This document shows, piece after piece, positions 1 to 11,452 of a DNA stretch of 64,000 nt; within the stretch, counting starts at the first letter, position 1; every line of letters begins with the position of its first letter. The translations under genes and the position numbers were made by a program. Below the pieces are notes generated by a model. It was given only the letters and a program-made list of their open reading frames with translations. It was not told the origin of the DNA and ran no database searches. Source of the DNA: Lactarius indigo (taxonomy: Eukaryota > Basidiomycota > Agaricomycetes > Russulales > Russulaceae); NCBI GenBank assembly GCA_025766275.1, contig JAFKAC010000004.1, forward strand, positions 2,542,001-2,606,000. The letters run 5' to 3'.

Positions 1-309
1 CTTTGACATTTCCTCTGGGAGGGCTTTGATGATGGCTAAGTGGTACTCCTTCTCTCCCATAGTGACACCAACTGCCGTGAGCTCCTCACACTTGACATGC
101 ATCTGGCCGAGGAACATGCGAACGTCCCTGCAATGTGGGCAGCACATCTCAGAAAACGTGGTAAGCAGATCGGTTTCCGCATACTGACTCTTAACGCTGA
201 ACTCAGATTTAACTTTGTCCCAGTGTTCCTTAATGGAGGTAAGGGTCTTCAGGTGGACTGCAGTGGAATTGGGAAGGCGTTGGGAAAGGAGGTAACAAGT
301 GAGGGTCTC

Positions 310-936
310 TGTTGATAAGTGACCCTTGTGCACTTAGCGGCTCGTATGGACCGGACTTGCAGCATGGACTGCTTTAGATTAGATATACAGGACTTGTAGA
401 TTAGATACTATTTGATCTGTACAATCTGGACTTATCATTGCGTCATCTATGACATCACTGTACTTCTATAACATCATACATCCGGACTCTGCATTGTATA
501 ACACCTTTGTACTTTTCCTTGTTCTTTACTTGGTATTATCTTTATTATGATGTCAGTATGATATCATCTAGTTCTGGACTCTCCTTGTTCTCCTCTCCCT
601 TGTTCTCAAAGTGTCCACTCCTTTGTCCCTTTGTAGAACAATAGCACCTGTGTATTCTGTGACTAGTGTTACTTACCTTGTACTACTGTCACCCTCTGTG
701 GGAGTATAAGTAGAGTACCATGTACACTCCTGGTCCACATCAGTTCTCACTGCTTGTGTGCCAGGTAAGCCTCTTGTCTCTCAATGTATATCATCAGTTC
801 TCACTGCTTGTGTGCCAGACTTCACTTGCTTCACTCTGCCTGACAACCCCCTGTTGCTGCTTCAAGTACCCTCTGCATATCTCACCACAGTCATCCTTGT
901 CACTGTGAGTATGCTCTCCATCTGTACTGTTCATCA
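310..936 (+). mobile_element. Solo LTR, family LTR-A copy 1
   Basis: The 627-bp LTR starts TGTTGATAAG and ends CTGTTCATCA. It is flanked by the exact 5-bp duplication GTCTC (305-309 and 937-941) and sits inside the copia-1 gag frame. TATAAG is at 705-710. No internal region is present, so it is a solo LTR left by LTR-LTR recombination. Ten copies or pieces of this family occur in the window. Confidence 0.95.
738..818 (+). other. Duplicated R-start block with intron-like insert in LTR-A copy 1
   Basis: A 27-bp block beginning CATCAGTTCTCACTG is present twice (738-764 and 792-818). The first copy is followed by GTAAGC and the second ends in CAG, so 765-818 has the form of a 54-nt GT...AG intron. 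The block begins 34 nt after the TATA box, where transcription is expected to start. Splicing is inferred, not shown. Confidence 0.5.
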
Positions 937-1166
937 GTCTCGTCTTGATCCCATGCAGCAAGTTCTTCCTTCTCCTCATTGGTAGGCTTATTGATGTCTG
1001 AAGGGACAGGGCATATGGTGGAGCTGGTGAAGTGGCCCCACTTCTGATTGGCCTCCATAGCCTCCTCAAAGCACATAGAGAAGATGGCCCAATTAGAGCC
1101 GGTAGGATCAAGACAGGGAACAGAGGTGGGAAGAGGGTTGGACATAGCAACAGGGGCAGGGTCCAT

Positions 1167-1983
1167 AACCTTTTACAAGGTATGGACACATAGATAGGTA
1201 AATAAAGGAATATAAGTGAGTTCAATCAGTAAATGCATGTGAGCGACGTCTGTACAAAGAACAGTCACTTCTCAGTTTTTGCGCACACTAGAATGCAGTA
1301 ACTAGTTATTCACCTGTACAAAGAACAGTCGCTTCTACAGCAAGTAAGTACAGGCTTCAGTATAAGGTAAACTATGAAGATACACACCTCAGTTCCTGCA
1401 CACACTGGAATGCAGTAACTGAGGTGCTAAGCTACAAAACTAGGGGCTTAAGTACTAGAGAACGGTATGGTAATAAACGCTCCTCTGATTCTGAGGAGCA
1501 ACAGGAACAACGATATAAACAGTTGCTGGTACAACCAGGGAAACAAATTGAGACAATAAGCACAGAAATATGTAGACATCCTGCGGGTTTGCACGATGCT
1601 CATTCAATTGTAAAGTAATCAGAAATGGAACATATAGTACAAGGCATCAACTCACTTAAGATAAGATTCTGGTATATTCAACAGGGATATGGGTGCAACC
1701 ATGAGGAGAGCACCCTCCAGAATCTAAGTAAAAGGAAGCAAGCATAGGAGACAACAGACAAAAAGAAGACCAAGACACTATGATGCATGACAATAGGAAC
1801 CCTTCTCTGACTCCAATGGCAGCACAGAGGCTTGCACAATCTTCAATGGTGTCTTGTGAGCGGCTAGGAGAACTGACTGGGCAGATTGGCAAGAGACAAA
1901 GGGTGGAGACATAGGTTAGTGGAATGATGGAGAGAGGTTTGACAGTTTGAAAGAAAACATCTGCGATCAATGCAGAGGCAGAT
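1167..1983. other. Leader-like region upstream of copia-1 gag, no gene recognised
   Basis: No supported coding sequence. Imperfect direct repeats are visible: ctgtacaaagaacagtc near 1250 and 1314, and cacactRgaatgcagtaact near 1284 and 1401. The position suggests the 5' leader or LTR of copia-1, but I find no clear primer-binding site or LTR ends. Confidence 0.4.
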
Positions 1984-2463
1984 TGTTACGCTTGTACGGG
2001 CGTAGTGTCTGACTTGGACAGTTCTGCGGGAACACAGTGCCCCAAATCGTCAGCCAACTTACGGGGAAGGGCAAACACAGCTGAGGTGTCCCCTAGTTGA
2101 CAAAGGTACTAGCAGCCTTCTATCAGGCAGAAGCACTGAGAGGCAGAGAATGGCAGATAAGAGAGGGAAGAGGAGAGTTTGACAAACAGCCAAAGGGGGT
2201 GGCAAACAGCCCAGCTCAAAAGATAGAGGGAAAGCCGCAAACAGCAGGTACAATTCCACAAGATCTCAAGCTGGAGAACTAGGGGATACATGCTACCCTA
2301 CTTATACTCCAGATATCATAAGGTTCAAACTCAGAAACCCTAATACAACGATCCTAGGGTGAGTAATCATACAGTAAGAGTGTCATTGGGGATGTGTAGG
2401 TATCAGTCAGCATACAATCAATCAACCAATCAGAACAGAGTATCAGTCATCCTTATTGTAACA
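1984..2463 (-). mobile_element. Orphan LTR related to the D/E LTR family
   Basis: The segment runs from TGTTACGCTT to TTGTAACA, about 480 bp, with terminal TGTTAC/GTAACA inverted ends. The stretch aaccctaatacaacgatcctag matches the D-element LTRs, and a minus-strand TATAAG lies at 2301-2306. The 5-bp flanks (cagat and gtgta) do not match, so it may be a rearranged or truncated copy. Confidence 0.6.
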
Positions 2464-2827
2464 GTGTAATCATCTATGAGTAATCCGCAGCCAGTATCAG
2501 TCATCAGGTACCAAACATCGGTCAGCCAGGCACAAGCTCATCTGGACTCTTCCGGTGCATTCTAGCCAAGTCACATGCCAGGGTCACGTGATGGGCAAGT
2601 TGGGTTTATCTGGGCCAGTGGAATCTACAATTCTGCGCATCATCGCAGAAGGTCCCATGGTATTGTGGGCCGGGACACTTAACTCGTGGTTTATGGCTTA
2701 TCTCAGCCTTTTCTTCATCATCTTCCTCTTCATCTTGTGATTGCGCAGGGCAGCAGCAACACAAGAGGAGGCAGCTGGGAAGGACAATGAGTGGGACAGG
2801 AAACAATGAGAATAGAGACAAAGATGG
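2464..2827. other. No gene recognised
   Basis: Unique sequence between the orphan LTR and the minisatellite. An acidic minus-strand open frame near 2606-2836 has no recognisable domain and I do not call it. Confidence 0.4.
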
Positions 2828-3416
2828 CTCAGACACTCAGACACTTTGACAGTTAGAGGCACTCAGAGGCTCAGAGGCTCAGACACTCAGACACTCAGAG
2901 GCTTAGATAGTCAGACACCTGGACAGTCAGAGGCTCAGATAGTCAGACACTTGAACAGTCAGAGGCTCAGACACTTAGACACTCAGAGGCTCAGACATTC
3001 AGACACTTGGACAGTCAGAGGCTCAAACAGTCAGACACTTGGACAGTTAGACAGTCAGAGGCTCAGATGGTCAGACACTAGGACAGTCAGACACTTGAAC
3101 AGTTAGAGGCTCAGTCACTCAGACACTCAGAGTCTCAGACACTCAGAGGCTCAGACACTCAGACACTCAGAGGCTCAGACACTCAGACACTCAGACAGTT
3201 AGAGGCTCAAACAGTCAGACACTTGGACAGTCAGATAGTCAGACAGTCAGAGGCTCAGATAGTCAGACACTAGGACAGTTAGACACTTGGACAGTCAGAG
3301 GCTCAAACAGTCAGACACTTGAACAGTTAGAGGCTCAGTCACTCAGACAGTCAGAGTCTCAGACAGTCAGAGGCTCAAACAGTCAGACATTTGGACAGTC
3401 AGACAGTCAGACACTC
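2828..3416. repeat. Minisatellite with CAGACACT / CAGAGGCT units
   Basis: About 590 bp of degenerate tandem repeat made of 8-mers such as cagacact, cagaggct and ggacagt, alternating in higher-order blocks of roughly 24-48 bp. Open frames across it (for example 2846-3106) are an effect of the repeat and not genes. Confidence 0.9.
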
Positions 3417-4115
3417 TAAAATTCATCATGTGGGTCTCTGCACTGCAAGGTATTGCTTAGTGGTTAAAGTGGTTAAAAGTGGTGGTGCATGTATTTGCAC
3501 AGAATACAACTTTTCAGAGCTAATAGTCACTGTTGGAGATCCATTGTGAAGAAATTTCTAAGGCTGCACAAGTGTGCTGTAGGCTTAGCAGCACCAATAA
3601 AAGATACCTGTTTTCATCAGTTAAGGCATAGCTGAGACATGAAATAATTAATCTCACTAATAATTAACTTATCATATAGCTATACCAGTTTTGTGTCATA
3701 AGGACAAACTTTAAATCTGTACATGGAATGTGCACAATGGAAATTGTTAAATATTTTTTTGTTGAAAAAACATTAAATCTTTTCTGAATGTGGCTATGGA
3801 ATGGACTGTGAAAAAATGTGTGACAGGTGTGACAGAGCAAAACTTTAAATTGATTCAAGGACTATCCATTTTTGATAAATTATGGAAAGACTTTAAGTTT
3901 TAGCCACTGTATTTCCATAAGACAAATTGCTACAAAAACTTTTATATTTTTAGCACATGCAAACATTAAGTTTGTTCACAATATTTCTCATGTGATAATC
4001 CTTGAATGGACATAAAGTTTGATTATGAAAATTTTCCAAGTATAGATTCTGTAAAATCTTTAAGTATTTGTCGGCACTTTTTTACAGTTTTTTCATGGAA
4101 AGACATAATCATGCT
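3417..4115. other. AT-rich noncoding stretch
   Basis: Sharply AT-rich compared with its surroundings, with many short A and T runs. No ORF with a recognisable domain, no LTR ends and no tRNA seen. Confidence 0.5.
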
Positions 4116-4250
4116 TTCAGTGTTAGTAGCCAAAGGCTGTGCACAGAGACCAGGATACAACTACACTGAAACATTTTCCCCAGTAGGAAGACTCAAAATG
4201 CTTCAAGCTATACTCACACTAGCTGCAATAGAAGATCTCTGCACCCAGCA
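4116..4250 (+). pseudogene. Ty1/copia reverse-transcriptase scrap
   Basis: The frame reads LVAKGCAQRPG then YTETFSPVGR and AAIEDLCTQH, the segment just before the copia RT catalytic region. It is cut on the right by the F-element LTR at 4251 and joins AT-rich sequence on the left. It is on the plus strand and differs from the matching part of copia-2, so it comes from another copia lineage. Confidence 0.75.
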
Positions 4251-4966
4251 TGTAATGTTACAGTAGGAACATTCAGCTCGGCGTGAGCAAGTCTGGCCTT
4301 TCTATGTCAATGAGCGAGGGTTCAGCTGATAATGGCAAGGTTTAAGTGGTTAACAAGGATCTCAGAGTATGACACAATACTCAAGATGTGAGAGGAGTTC
4401 AGGGGTTCAAGAGGTTTGATGGTTCAGCAGAAAGTTACCCCAAGGGAATGGGAAAACAATGTATACTGTGATGGTAAAGAAGTCAAGTCTAAGGATACAA
4501 GCTACTTAGGGCCACGACTTATATAGAAAAAGGTTTGTTTGTGCAGAACAAACAAATGGCGCAATCCACAGCAAGCGTGAGAAGTAACACAGCAATCTGC
4601 AGCAAGTGTGAGAAGAAAGTACAGCAATCTGCAGCAGGCATGGGAAAAAGAAGAAAGTGTGCACAGCTATCCGCAGTAAGTGTGAGAAGAAACAAGGATA
4701 TAAAAGGCAAGTGAGACATGTCTCAGTTTTAACAAAAGTGAGACACCTGCCATAAAAGGGTGCATTTAGCCCAAGTATAGTAGGAATAAAGACTTATAAG
4801 GACAATGAGTGTCTCATTGTCTCACTTTGCACTAGGAGAGAATCTTAAGGCTCCTAGTGTGCAGCAGGTCCAAGAAAGGGAAAGCCAGGAAAGGAAAGAC
4901 TTTCCCATGAATGCAAGTGTAATAAGAAATTAAGGTAAAGTCGAAAAACAAGCTTAGTCCGTAACA
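4251..4966 (-). repeat. 3' LTR of F
   Basis: Plus-strand ends are TGTAATGTTACAG and CCGTAACA. On the minus strand it is preceded by a purine tract (AAGGGAGGGTAA, 4967-4978), the expected polypurine tract for second-strand priming. Confidence 0.9.
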
Positions 4967-5003
4967 TTACCCTCCCTTCAGAGTCCTTGTCATCTCAATG
5001 TCC

Positions 5004-6205
5004 CTAGAAGCGGTCTGTGCCCGGCTCAGGATCGTCAGTCTGTACCAGGTCATCATCAACCCAGTCAGAGTTGTAGTTCTCTGTGATGATCTCCCGGCAG
5101 CGATGAGTATGAAGGAACTGGAACTGTCCACGAACTCTGCACTTCCAGCACTGCTCATAGACAGGGCAGTGGATCTCAGCATGCCCAGGGTCAGTCCTGA
5201 AGCACTTGCCACACCACTTGTTGGCAGCGTCTTCTTCTCCAGGTTGTTCTTCCAGCCGGTGCCATAGGCACTTGTTGGGCCAGTGACCTGCACTCTGGCA
5301 ATGGTAGCAGTACCGCTTGGTCTGAGGGCAGTTGAAGCTGTGATGGTAGCGACTATCACAGCACCAGCACTGGTCTCCATTGTGATTCTCCTGGAGGCGA
5401 GGTCGCTGCCATGTGTCAGCATAGTGTTCTGCAATCTGGGTATAGGCATGTGTGGCTTCCAGGCAGCTGCGCACTCCATCAAGTTCTGATGTGGTGTTGA
5501 ACAGCAGTCCATGGACTTGATTGCATTGAGCCTGCAGATCAGTGAACTGCCTCTGGAGTGTAGCCTGCTGTTCCAAACAGTGGCGGAGGCAAGAGATTTC
5601 TGCATCTAGCTGTGGGGAGTTGAGGTCCCTCAGTGCCTCATCTATGGCATATGCCCACGGATCATCACGTGAGAGTTGCTGCATCTGATCGTCTGACATA
5701 ACCTGTGGCATGGCTCCTGGGAGACTATCCAGGTACACAGGTTCTCCATAGACCGGTTGACCTCGGCCCATACAGCCCTTGACATCTTGGCAGTTACCGG
5801 TGTAGGCGATGTATTTTGCTAAGACTTTAGTGCCATCAGGTTGGTTGATGTAGAGGGGGTGGAAGCGGGCTGAGGTCTCTATATTGGGGAAGAAGGGGAG
5901 GCCTGGGTGGTCGTCATCTTCGTCAGGGTTGTTGTTGGTAGTGGCAGCCACACACTCATAGTCAATAGGGGCATCCTCCTGTGGAGGCATTGACAAGTGG
6001 GAGATCACAGAGACTGGGGGAGAGTCAGGAGGAGGGGTGGAAGGAGGGAGTGGAGGAGGAGTAGCAGTTGGTTTAGGAGGGGGAGATAGGGAGGACCTAG
6101 GGACTAAGTTGGGATGCCCATCAAAACTTTCCAACAGTGCAACCAGTGCTGGATTGACATCCATGGTGGTTTGTTGTTCTGGGGTAGGGGGTCGAGAGAA
6201 GAACC
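5004..6205 (-). pseudogene. Pol C-terminal tail domain of F, with zinc knuckles
   Basis: This region follows the chromodomain in the same frame as pol, separated only by a TGA at 6204-6206 (codon context consistent with CGA). It has a Pro-rich start, then GQPVYGEPVYLDS, a Leu/Gln-rich segment of coiled-coil character, and a Cys/His-rich end with two CX2CX4HX4C knuckles (CWCCDSRYHHSFNC and CYHCQSAGHWPNKC) plus looser Cys pairs. Equivalent tails occur in E, D, H and C1. The knuckles suggest nucleic-acid binding; the function is unknown. It could be a separate ORF, but the shared frame argues for a read-through Pol extension. Confidence 0.65.
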
Positions 6206-6206
6206 C

Positions 6207-9200
6207 TCATTCGATGGAGCGTTCAACGAGGGCTTCAACAGAGGAGGAGCGAGAAGGCATTGTGTGTGAAGATGTAAGAGTAGATGAGTGGGGGTCTTTT
6301 CCTTCCAGTCTTGCATGCTTTATATGTGAGGAGGGCGCTCCTTCTGCATTTGGGTATAGTCGGAAGAAGTCTTGAATTGCTTCAGGGGCTGATACATTTT
6401 CCTCCGGTTCCCACAAGTTGTCGCTGTCAGGGAAGCCCTTCCATTTGATGAGGTAATGGAGTTTACGTCGTTGCCCCTTCTTGGCAGAGTCTAGAACTTT
6501 CTCTACTTCCCATTCTTCTTCTCCGTTTATTATGTCAGGTGGGGGTAATGGGAAGTTTTCTCCATGGAGCAGTGTTTCCCTATATGGTGTAAGTAGGTTG
6601 GCATGGAACACAGGGTGGATCTTCCATTGCAGGGGTAGGGTGAGTTCATAGTTGACCGGTGACAGGACTTTGGTAATCTTGAAGGGTCCATGTCGTTTTG
6701 GAGCTAGTTTGGCAGTTGGATGACTAGTCCTTATGTTTGTTCCTTCTAGCCACACCATTTCTCCTTCTTTGTATGGTTCAAACTTGGAGGGTCGCTGTGC
6801 TAGGGAATCTTGTGCTTTCTTCAGGTTGTCCTGAGCTTCCTTCCTCTTGTTCTTCAGTTCTTCAAGACATTGTCCTACACTTGGAACTGGGGAGGGTTTT
6901 GGCGTCCATGTGGTGCATGGGAGTTTTCCCATGATTAGTTCAAATGGGGGAATTCGGGTTGTAGCGTTGGGCCAGGAGTTATGAGCAAATTCTGCCATTG
7001 GTAACCAGGTTACCCAATCATCCTGTCTTGCATTACACCAAAACCTTAGGTACTGTTCTAACCATTGGTTTGTTCATTCTGACTGTCCATCTGTTTGTGG
7101 GTGGTATGCTGTTGAGATGTTCTGTTTGATATCTAAGGCTTTGCAGAGGGCTCTTGCAAACATTGATGTGAATCGTGGGTCTCAATCAGAAATGACCTTC
7201 TTGGGAAGGCCATAGTGGTGGTAGATGTGTTGCAAATAGAGTTGTGCAACTCCGGCTGCATCTATTGTTTCGTTGCAAGGGATGAATAAAGCTGCTTTTG
7301 AACAATTGTGATCTGTGACTGTGAGGATTGTGTCAGCCTTTTGACTTGGGTAATTTGACGATGAAGTCCATGCTGACAGTTTCAAATGGTTCTGTCATCT
7401 GTCCAAAAATGGGTGAAAGGCTTGGCTTCTTTGGGTGGGTGTTGACTTTATTGGCTTGGCATGCTGCGCATCCTTTGACATATTCTTCCACATCTTTCTT
7501 CATGCCAGGCCACCAGTAGTCCCGTGTTATCAGAGCCATTGTGTTTGAAATTCCAGGGTGTCCAGCGCTTGGAAGGTCATGAAAAGCGTGAATTACCCCC
7601 CTCTTAAGGTCGTTGTTCCCTGCAACAACCAAGTGCTCATCTTTCCAGTGGAGCCCTGAGTGTTCTTTTAGGTTGTGGGTATCTATCCAGGTTTTGATAC
7701 ATTCCTGGTCTAGGTTCTGTGTGACATAAGCCCATAGTTCTTGTTCCTGTGGCAGTTCCCTTGTAGCTTTGACAAATAGTTCTTCCGGAAGGACTGTTAC
7801 ATCCAAGTTGTCATGGGAACCATCATCATAGTCTGGTCTTCTTGACAGGGCATCTGCCCGGGCATTCTTGGAGCTGGCAATGTGGTGGAGCTCTATATCA
7901 AATTCGGAGAGTTCCAGGACTTCTCATGCTACCCGTCAGCTGATCTTGTGTGGTTCTTTCCAATATTGGAGGTTTGCATGGTCTGTGTACACCACTACCT
8001 TGTGAGGGGAGCCTGCTAGATATGCCCGCCAGTGTTGTAGAGCCTGCACAATAGCCAGCAATTCTTGATCATAGATGTCATAATTTTGTTCTGCTGGTCC
8101 AAATGTCTGGGAGTAATAGGCCACTGGGTGGTGAATTCCTTGGTTATCCTTTTGGTAAAGCACCCCTCCATTGGCAAATCGGGATGCATCCACTTCCAAT
8201 TCAAATTGTTTTTCCAAATCCGGTTGAATGAGCACGGGTTCCTTTCCAAGCAGGGTCTTGAGTGTGTCAAATGCCTTTTGACAGTCTTCCGTCCATTCCC
8301 ATTTGGTGTCCTTTTTGAGTAGGTTGTTAAGGGGACGGGCAATCATGGAGAATCCTCAGATGAAGCGGCAATAGAAATTTGCAAATCCTTAAAAGGCACG
8401 GACTTCTTTGGTTGTTGTTGGAGTGGGCCAGTCATGTACACCCTGAACCTTAATCGGGTCCATTCGGACCCTCCCTTTTTCCAATATGACACCCAGGTAC
8501 TCTATAGACCTAACTTCAAAGGCGCATTTCTCCAGTTTTAGGTAGAGATCATGTTCCTCTAGGCATTCTAGAACCTGATGGACCACCTTGCGGTGTCTTT
8601 CCAGGTCATCAATAGTGGCAATAAGGATGTCATCCATGTAGATTATGACTTCTCCAGTTAGGAGCATGTCACGGAATATTACATTCATCATGGTCTGAAA
8701 TGTGCTTGGCGAGTTGGTGAGTCCAAAGAACATGACACGTGGTTCAAACAGCCCCTGATTGGTTTTGAAGGCTGCCTTCCATTCATCTCCTTCTTTGATC
8801 TGGATGTTGTTATAACCCCATCAGATATCAAATTTGGTAAACAACACCGCATCCCGGACCTTGTCAATCAGTTCTGGGATTAAGGGGAGTGGGTATTGAT
8901 TTTTGACAGTGTACTGGTTGATCCGTTGGTAGTCTTGGACAGGGCGAAGCTTTCCATCTTTCTTTTTGATGAAGAAGAAGGGAGACAAGTATGGGGATTT
9001 AGAGGGCTGGATATATCCCTTTTCGAGGTGTTCATTGAGGAATTTGGTAAGGGCTTCATTTTCATCACGTGTTAGAGGGTATATTTTGCAATCAATAGTG
9101 GCTGGGGCATGTGGAGTGAGGTCCATGGCATGATCCCATGACCTGGTTGGTGGGAATCAGTGGGAGTTCTCTTCACTGAAGACCTTCTGATGTTGTAGGT

Positions 9201-9870
9201 ACTCCTTGGGGACCATTTCCTCTAGCATTCTTTCAGTTTGATCTTGTGCCTTTTGCGCCAATTCTGAGGCCACCGTGGTTTTGCGAATAACCTCATCTTG
9301 GGTAAATCTGAGGTAGAGTTCATCTCCTTCCTCATACCCACACTCTTCCAGGAATGTGCTCCACATTTTCCGGATGTGGATCTTTGGTTTGGGGGTGTCT
9401 TGTTTTTGGAGTCCTTGGGTAGTAATGATGACAGGGAGGTGACTGGTGTTGATGGTGGAGTCCTTCCAGTTGCATTGGGGTTCAAAGGCAGCAAGCCAGG
9501 GGTATCCCAGGATCATTCGTTCTTCCCCTAGATTTGTCACCAGGAACCTCATGGGTAGTTTCTTGGATCCTGATTGGACATCTAGCATGGAGTATGCCGT
9601 TAGTTCTCCTGCCTTATTAAGGGTTCCATTGATATTCCAGATCTTTTTTGGGTTTGACAGGGGTATTGTCCCTATCCCCATTTGCTTCAGGAGTCTGGGG
9701 TCTATGAAATTGTCCGTAGCTCCAGAGTCTACTAGGATGTCTTGATCGGCTGTTTTGTGTGCAGTTTCCAGGTGTACAGGGACTTTCAAGGATCTATATT
9801 GGCTATATTGTACACTGAAAATGTTTAAAGCTCTAGCCCAGACTGCCAGGTTCGAGCCTACGAAAAATCC
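6207..9870 (-). pseudogene. pol: pol of F: PR-RT-RNaseH-IN-chromodomain, decayed
   Basis: Reading down the minus strand: aspartic protease with DSGATDNF (near 9730), RT with YMDD (8629-8640), RNase H, integrase zinc finger, an IN core with MDFIVKLP and [12 protein letters not shown], and a chromodomain (EEEWEVEKVL ... YLIKWKGF, about 6380-6530). The frame is interrupted by TGA codons where relatives have Arg CGA (for example before WGYNN, in KIS-RVA-EVL and in ISD-DPRF), by one TAA near 8393 and by a single-base frameshift near 7345. The element supplied its own replication and integration enzymes but is now dead. Confidence 0.85.
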
Positions 9871-11432
9871 TTCTCAGCAAAGGCTTTCTCTACAAGCAGT
9901 GCTCACACTTCCTCACTCTGTGCCATCAGAGTTCCCCACATCTCATTTGCTAGTTCCTCTTTGGTCTTTGTGGTGGATGGTGTAGAGGGTGTAGTTGATG
10001 CTTCTGCAAGTTTGGCTGGTTTGTCAGGGCAGTTTCGTGATATGTGTCCCTGTTTCTTGCAACAGAAACAGCGCCCTTCTGCTTGGAGCTTCTGTTTTTC
10101 AGTTTCAGTGAGGGCTGCTCTTCCTGCAGCTCCTCTTTGAGTCCTTCCTATGTCCATTGCATTTGGGTCACGTGGTTTGACTTTAAAGGCGTTGTTCCAT
10201 TGCCCTTTAGTGAATCCGGCTTTAGTTTCCTTTTTGATCCCAAAGCGATTTTGGAGATTGATGAAGTCTTGATGGTGCTTTCTGGCTGATTGGGTCCATT
10301 CTTTCCAGTCATCTGGGTGGTCAAACTGTATGATGTTCCTGACCAGTTTTTCAGGTAGACCCTGTGAGAAAATATCCAGGGTTCCTTCTTCATCTGCACC
10401 ATATCCTGCCTTCTTTGCAAGGGCGGCAAACTGAGCAATATAGGTGTCAAGGTCTCCATTCTCCATTTTAACTGCTTGGAGTGCCTTCTGTGCCTTCTGC
10501 TTCTCTGCAACGTCTGTGTAAGCAGCCTGGAAGCAATCTAGGATGGTGATCCACAGGTCTTCCTCTGTTGTAGCCCGTCCTCTAGCAAGTTCATCAGTAA
10601 GCCAGTCACTTTGTTCCATAACCCAGTCATCAACCAAGTCTCCTCGTATTAGGGAGAGGAAGACAATGCATCTGAGATAGGGGTTTCTCATTTGCTCAAT
10701 TGATCCATTGAGGGCCTGGTAGAAGGTGAATTCTTTTAGGAACTTCTTGCTGTAGGCTTGGTCTCCAGTGAACTCTTTTGGTGGTAGGCCTGTTAATTTA
10801 TCTCCAGCAGGAGGGGGGGCTAAAGGTGGGGCTCTTCCAGCAGGGATTCCTCCACCACCTCCACCTCCACCTCTGCCTCCACCTCCACCTCCACCTCCAC
10901 CTCCTCCTTTGCTACTGCCACCTCCACTAGGGGTGTGGGTGATTGAGGTGTTGATTTGTGTGGCTGTGCTTGTCATTCTAATGCTTGAGTTTGTTGGTGT
11001 GCGAGCACCTGAATCTATGGGTTCTTGTGGGGCTAAAGAGGGGACACCTGACGTAGCTTCCACTGATGCAACAGGGGATTGATGCTGATCCGAATCCTGA
11101 GCAGGTTCTTCTGTATCTGAGTCAACAACTATGCCAACTGGGTTGTTTCTATATGGACCAAGTCCGAATTCTAGTGGTACCGGTTTGACAGAGAACCACT
11201 TGTGGTCTTTGGATGATTGTGCGATGACTACCCAAAGTCGTTTGTCTTCTATGTATTCAATAGGAATATATCCATTGTCTTCTTTGCTCCAAACGTAATA
11301 TCCTTCAGTTTCGTCATAGGTTTTCCAGATGGCTACTCCCTTGATGTTGTCAGAGAGATCATCTTCTGTTCTTCTGGTGATGAATTCTGGTTTGAACTGA
11401 GAACGGCTCCTGCTTCCTAGTTTTGAAGCCAG
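9858..11432 (-). pseudogene. gag: gag of F, with an AUG-less N-terminal leader domain
   Basis: The frame is open from CTG at 11432-11430 (context ACC CTG GCT), 7 nt past the self-priming PBS. The first in-frame ATG is about 150 codons later (10976-10974). The order is: a leader domain with aromatic residues (GYYVWSKEDNGYIPIEY), a poly-Gly linker (about 10850-10920), a capsid-like segment with FLSLIRGDLVDDWV, and a CCHC knuckle CFCCKKQGHISRNC near 10050. A TGA at 9903 stands where CGA is likely; the frame then runs to a TAG at 9858-9860. The leader-plus-Gly layout matches E and D. Confidence 0.75.
9861..9870 (-). promoter_or_regulatory. Candidate -1 frameshift site between gag and pol of F
   Basis: Minus strand GGATTTTTCG immediately before the gag TAG. 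A one-base backward slip on the five T residues moves into the pol frame, which continues to the protease. It is comparable with the five-T site at the gag stop of G. Inferred from frames only. Confidence 0.45.
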
Positions 11433-11439
11433 GGTGGAG

Positions 11440-11450
11440 AGACTTGACTT
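11440..11450 (-). promoter_or_regulatory. Self-priming primer-binding site of F
   Basis: Minus strand AAGTCAAGTCT starts 2 nt past the 5' LTR. It is perfectly complementary over 11 nt to AGACTTGACTT at 11692-11682 inside that LTR. That block begins 35 nt from the first T of TATATAAG (11727-11720), where the transcript should start. This is the arrangement known from Tf1. No match to a tRNA 3' end is evident. Confidence 0.75.
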
Positions 11451-11452
11451 AA

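Larger units (their letters stand above)
1..1166 (-). pseudogene. Ty1/copia gag fragment (copia-1), split by a solo LTR
   Basis: Copia-type Gag (UBN2/Retrotran_gag_2-like), read on the minus strand from ATG at 1166. The N-terminal part carries the W-A-x-F core (SNWAIFSMCFEEAM) and an AAWDQDE segment. The frame is broken at 942 by solo LTR-A copy 1. If the LTR and one TSD copy are ignored, the frame continues without change from about 304 down to 1 and shows the LLSQRL and TLTSIKEHWDK blocks expected next. The gene runs off the left edge, so zinc knuckle and pol are not seen. Gag would coat RNA in a cytoplasmic particle. High confidence in the family. Confidence 0.8.

Noticed and set aside
738..818. 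Simple tandem duplication without function in LTR-A
   Set aside because: Not fully excluded, but the GT and AG borders, the 54-nt size and presence/absence between copies fit an intron better, so it is reported as a hypothesis.
1656..1970. 104-aa minus-strand ORF near the orphan LTR
   Set aside because: No recognised domain and irregular composition; it lies in a leader-like, repeat-containing region.
2846..3106. ORF across the minisatellite
   Set aside because: Repeat units of a length divisible by three keep the frame open; there is no other sign of coding.
2828..3416. CRISPR array
   Set aside because: Repeats are contiguous and degenerate with no unique spacers, and the organism is a eukaryote.
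10768..11082. Proline-rich plus-strand ORF
   Set aside because: It is the antisense of the poly-Gly linker in F gag.
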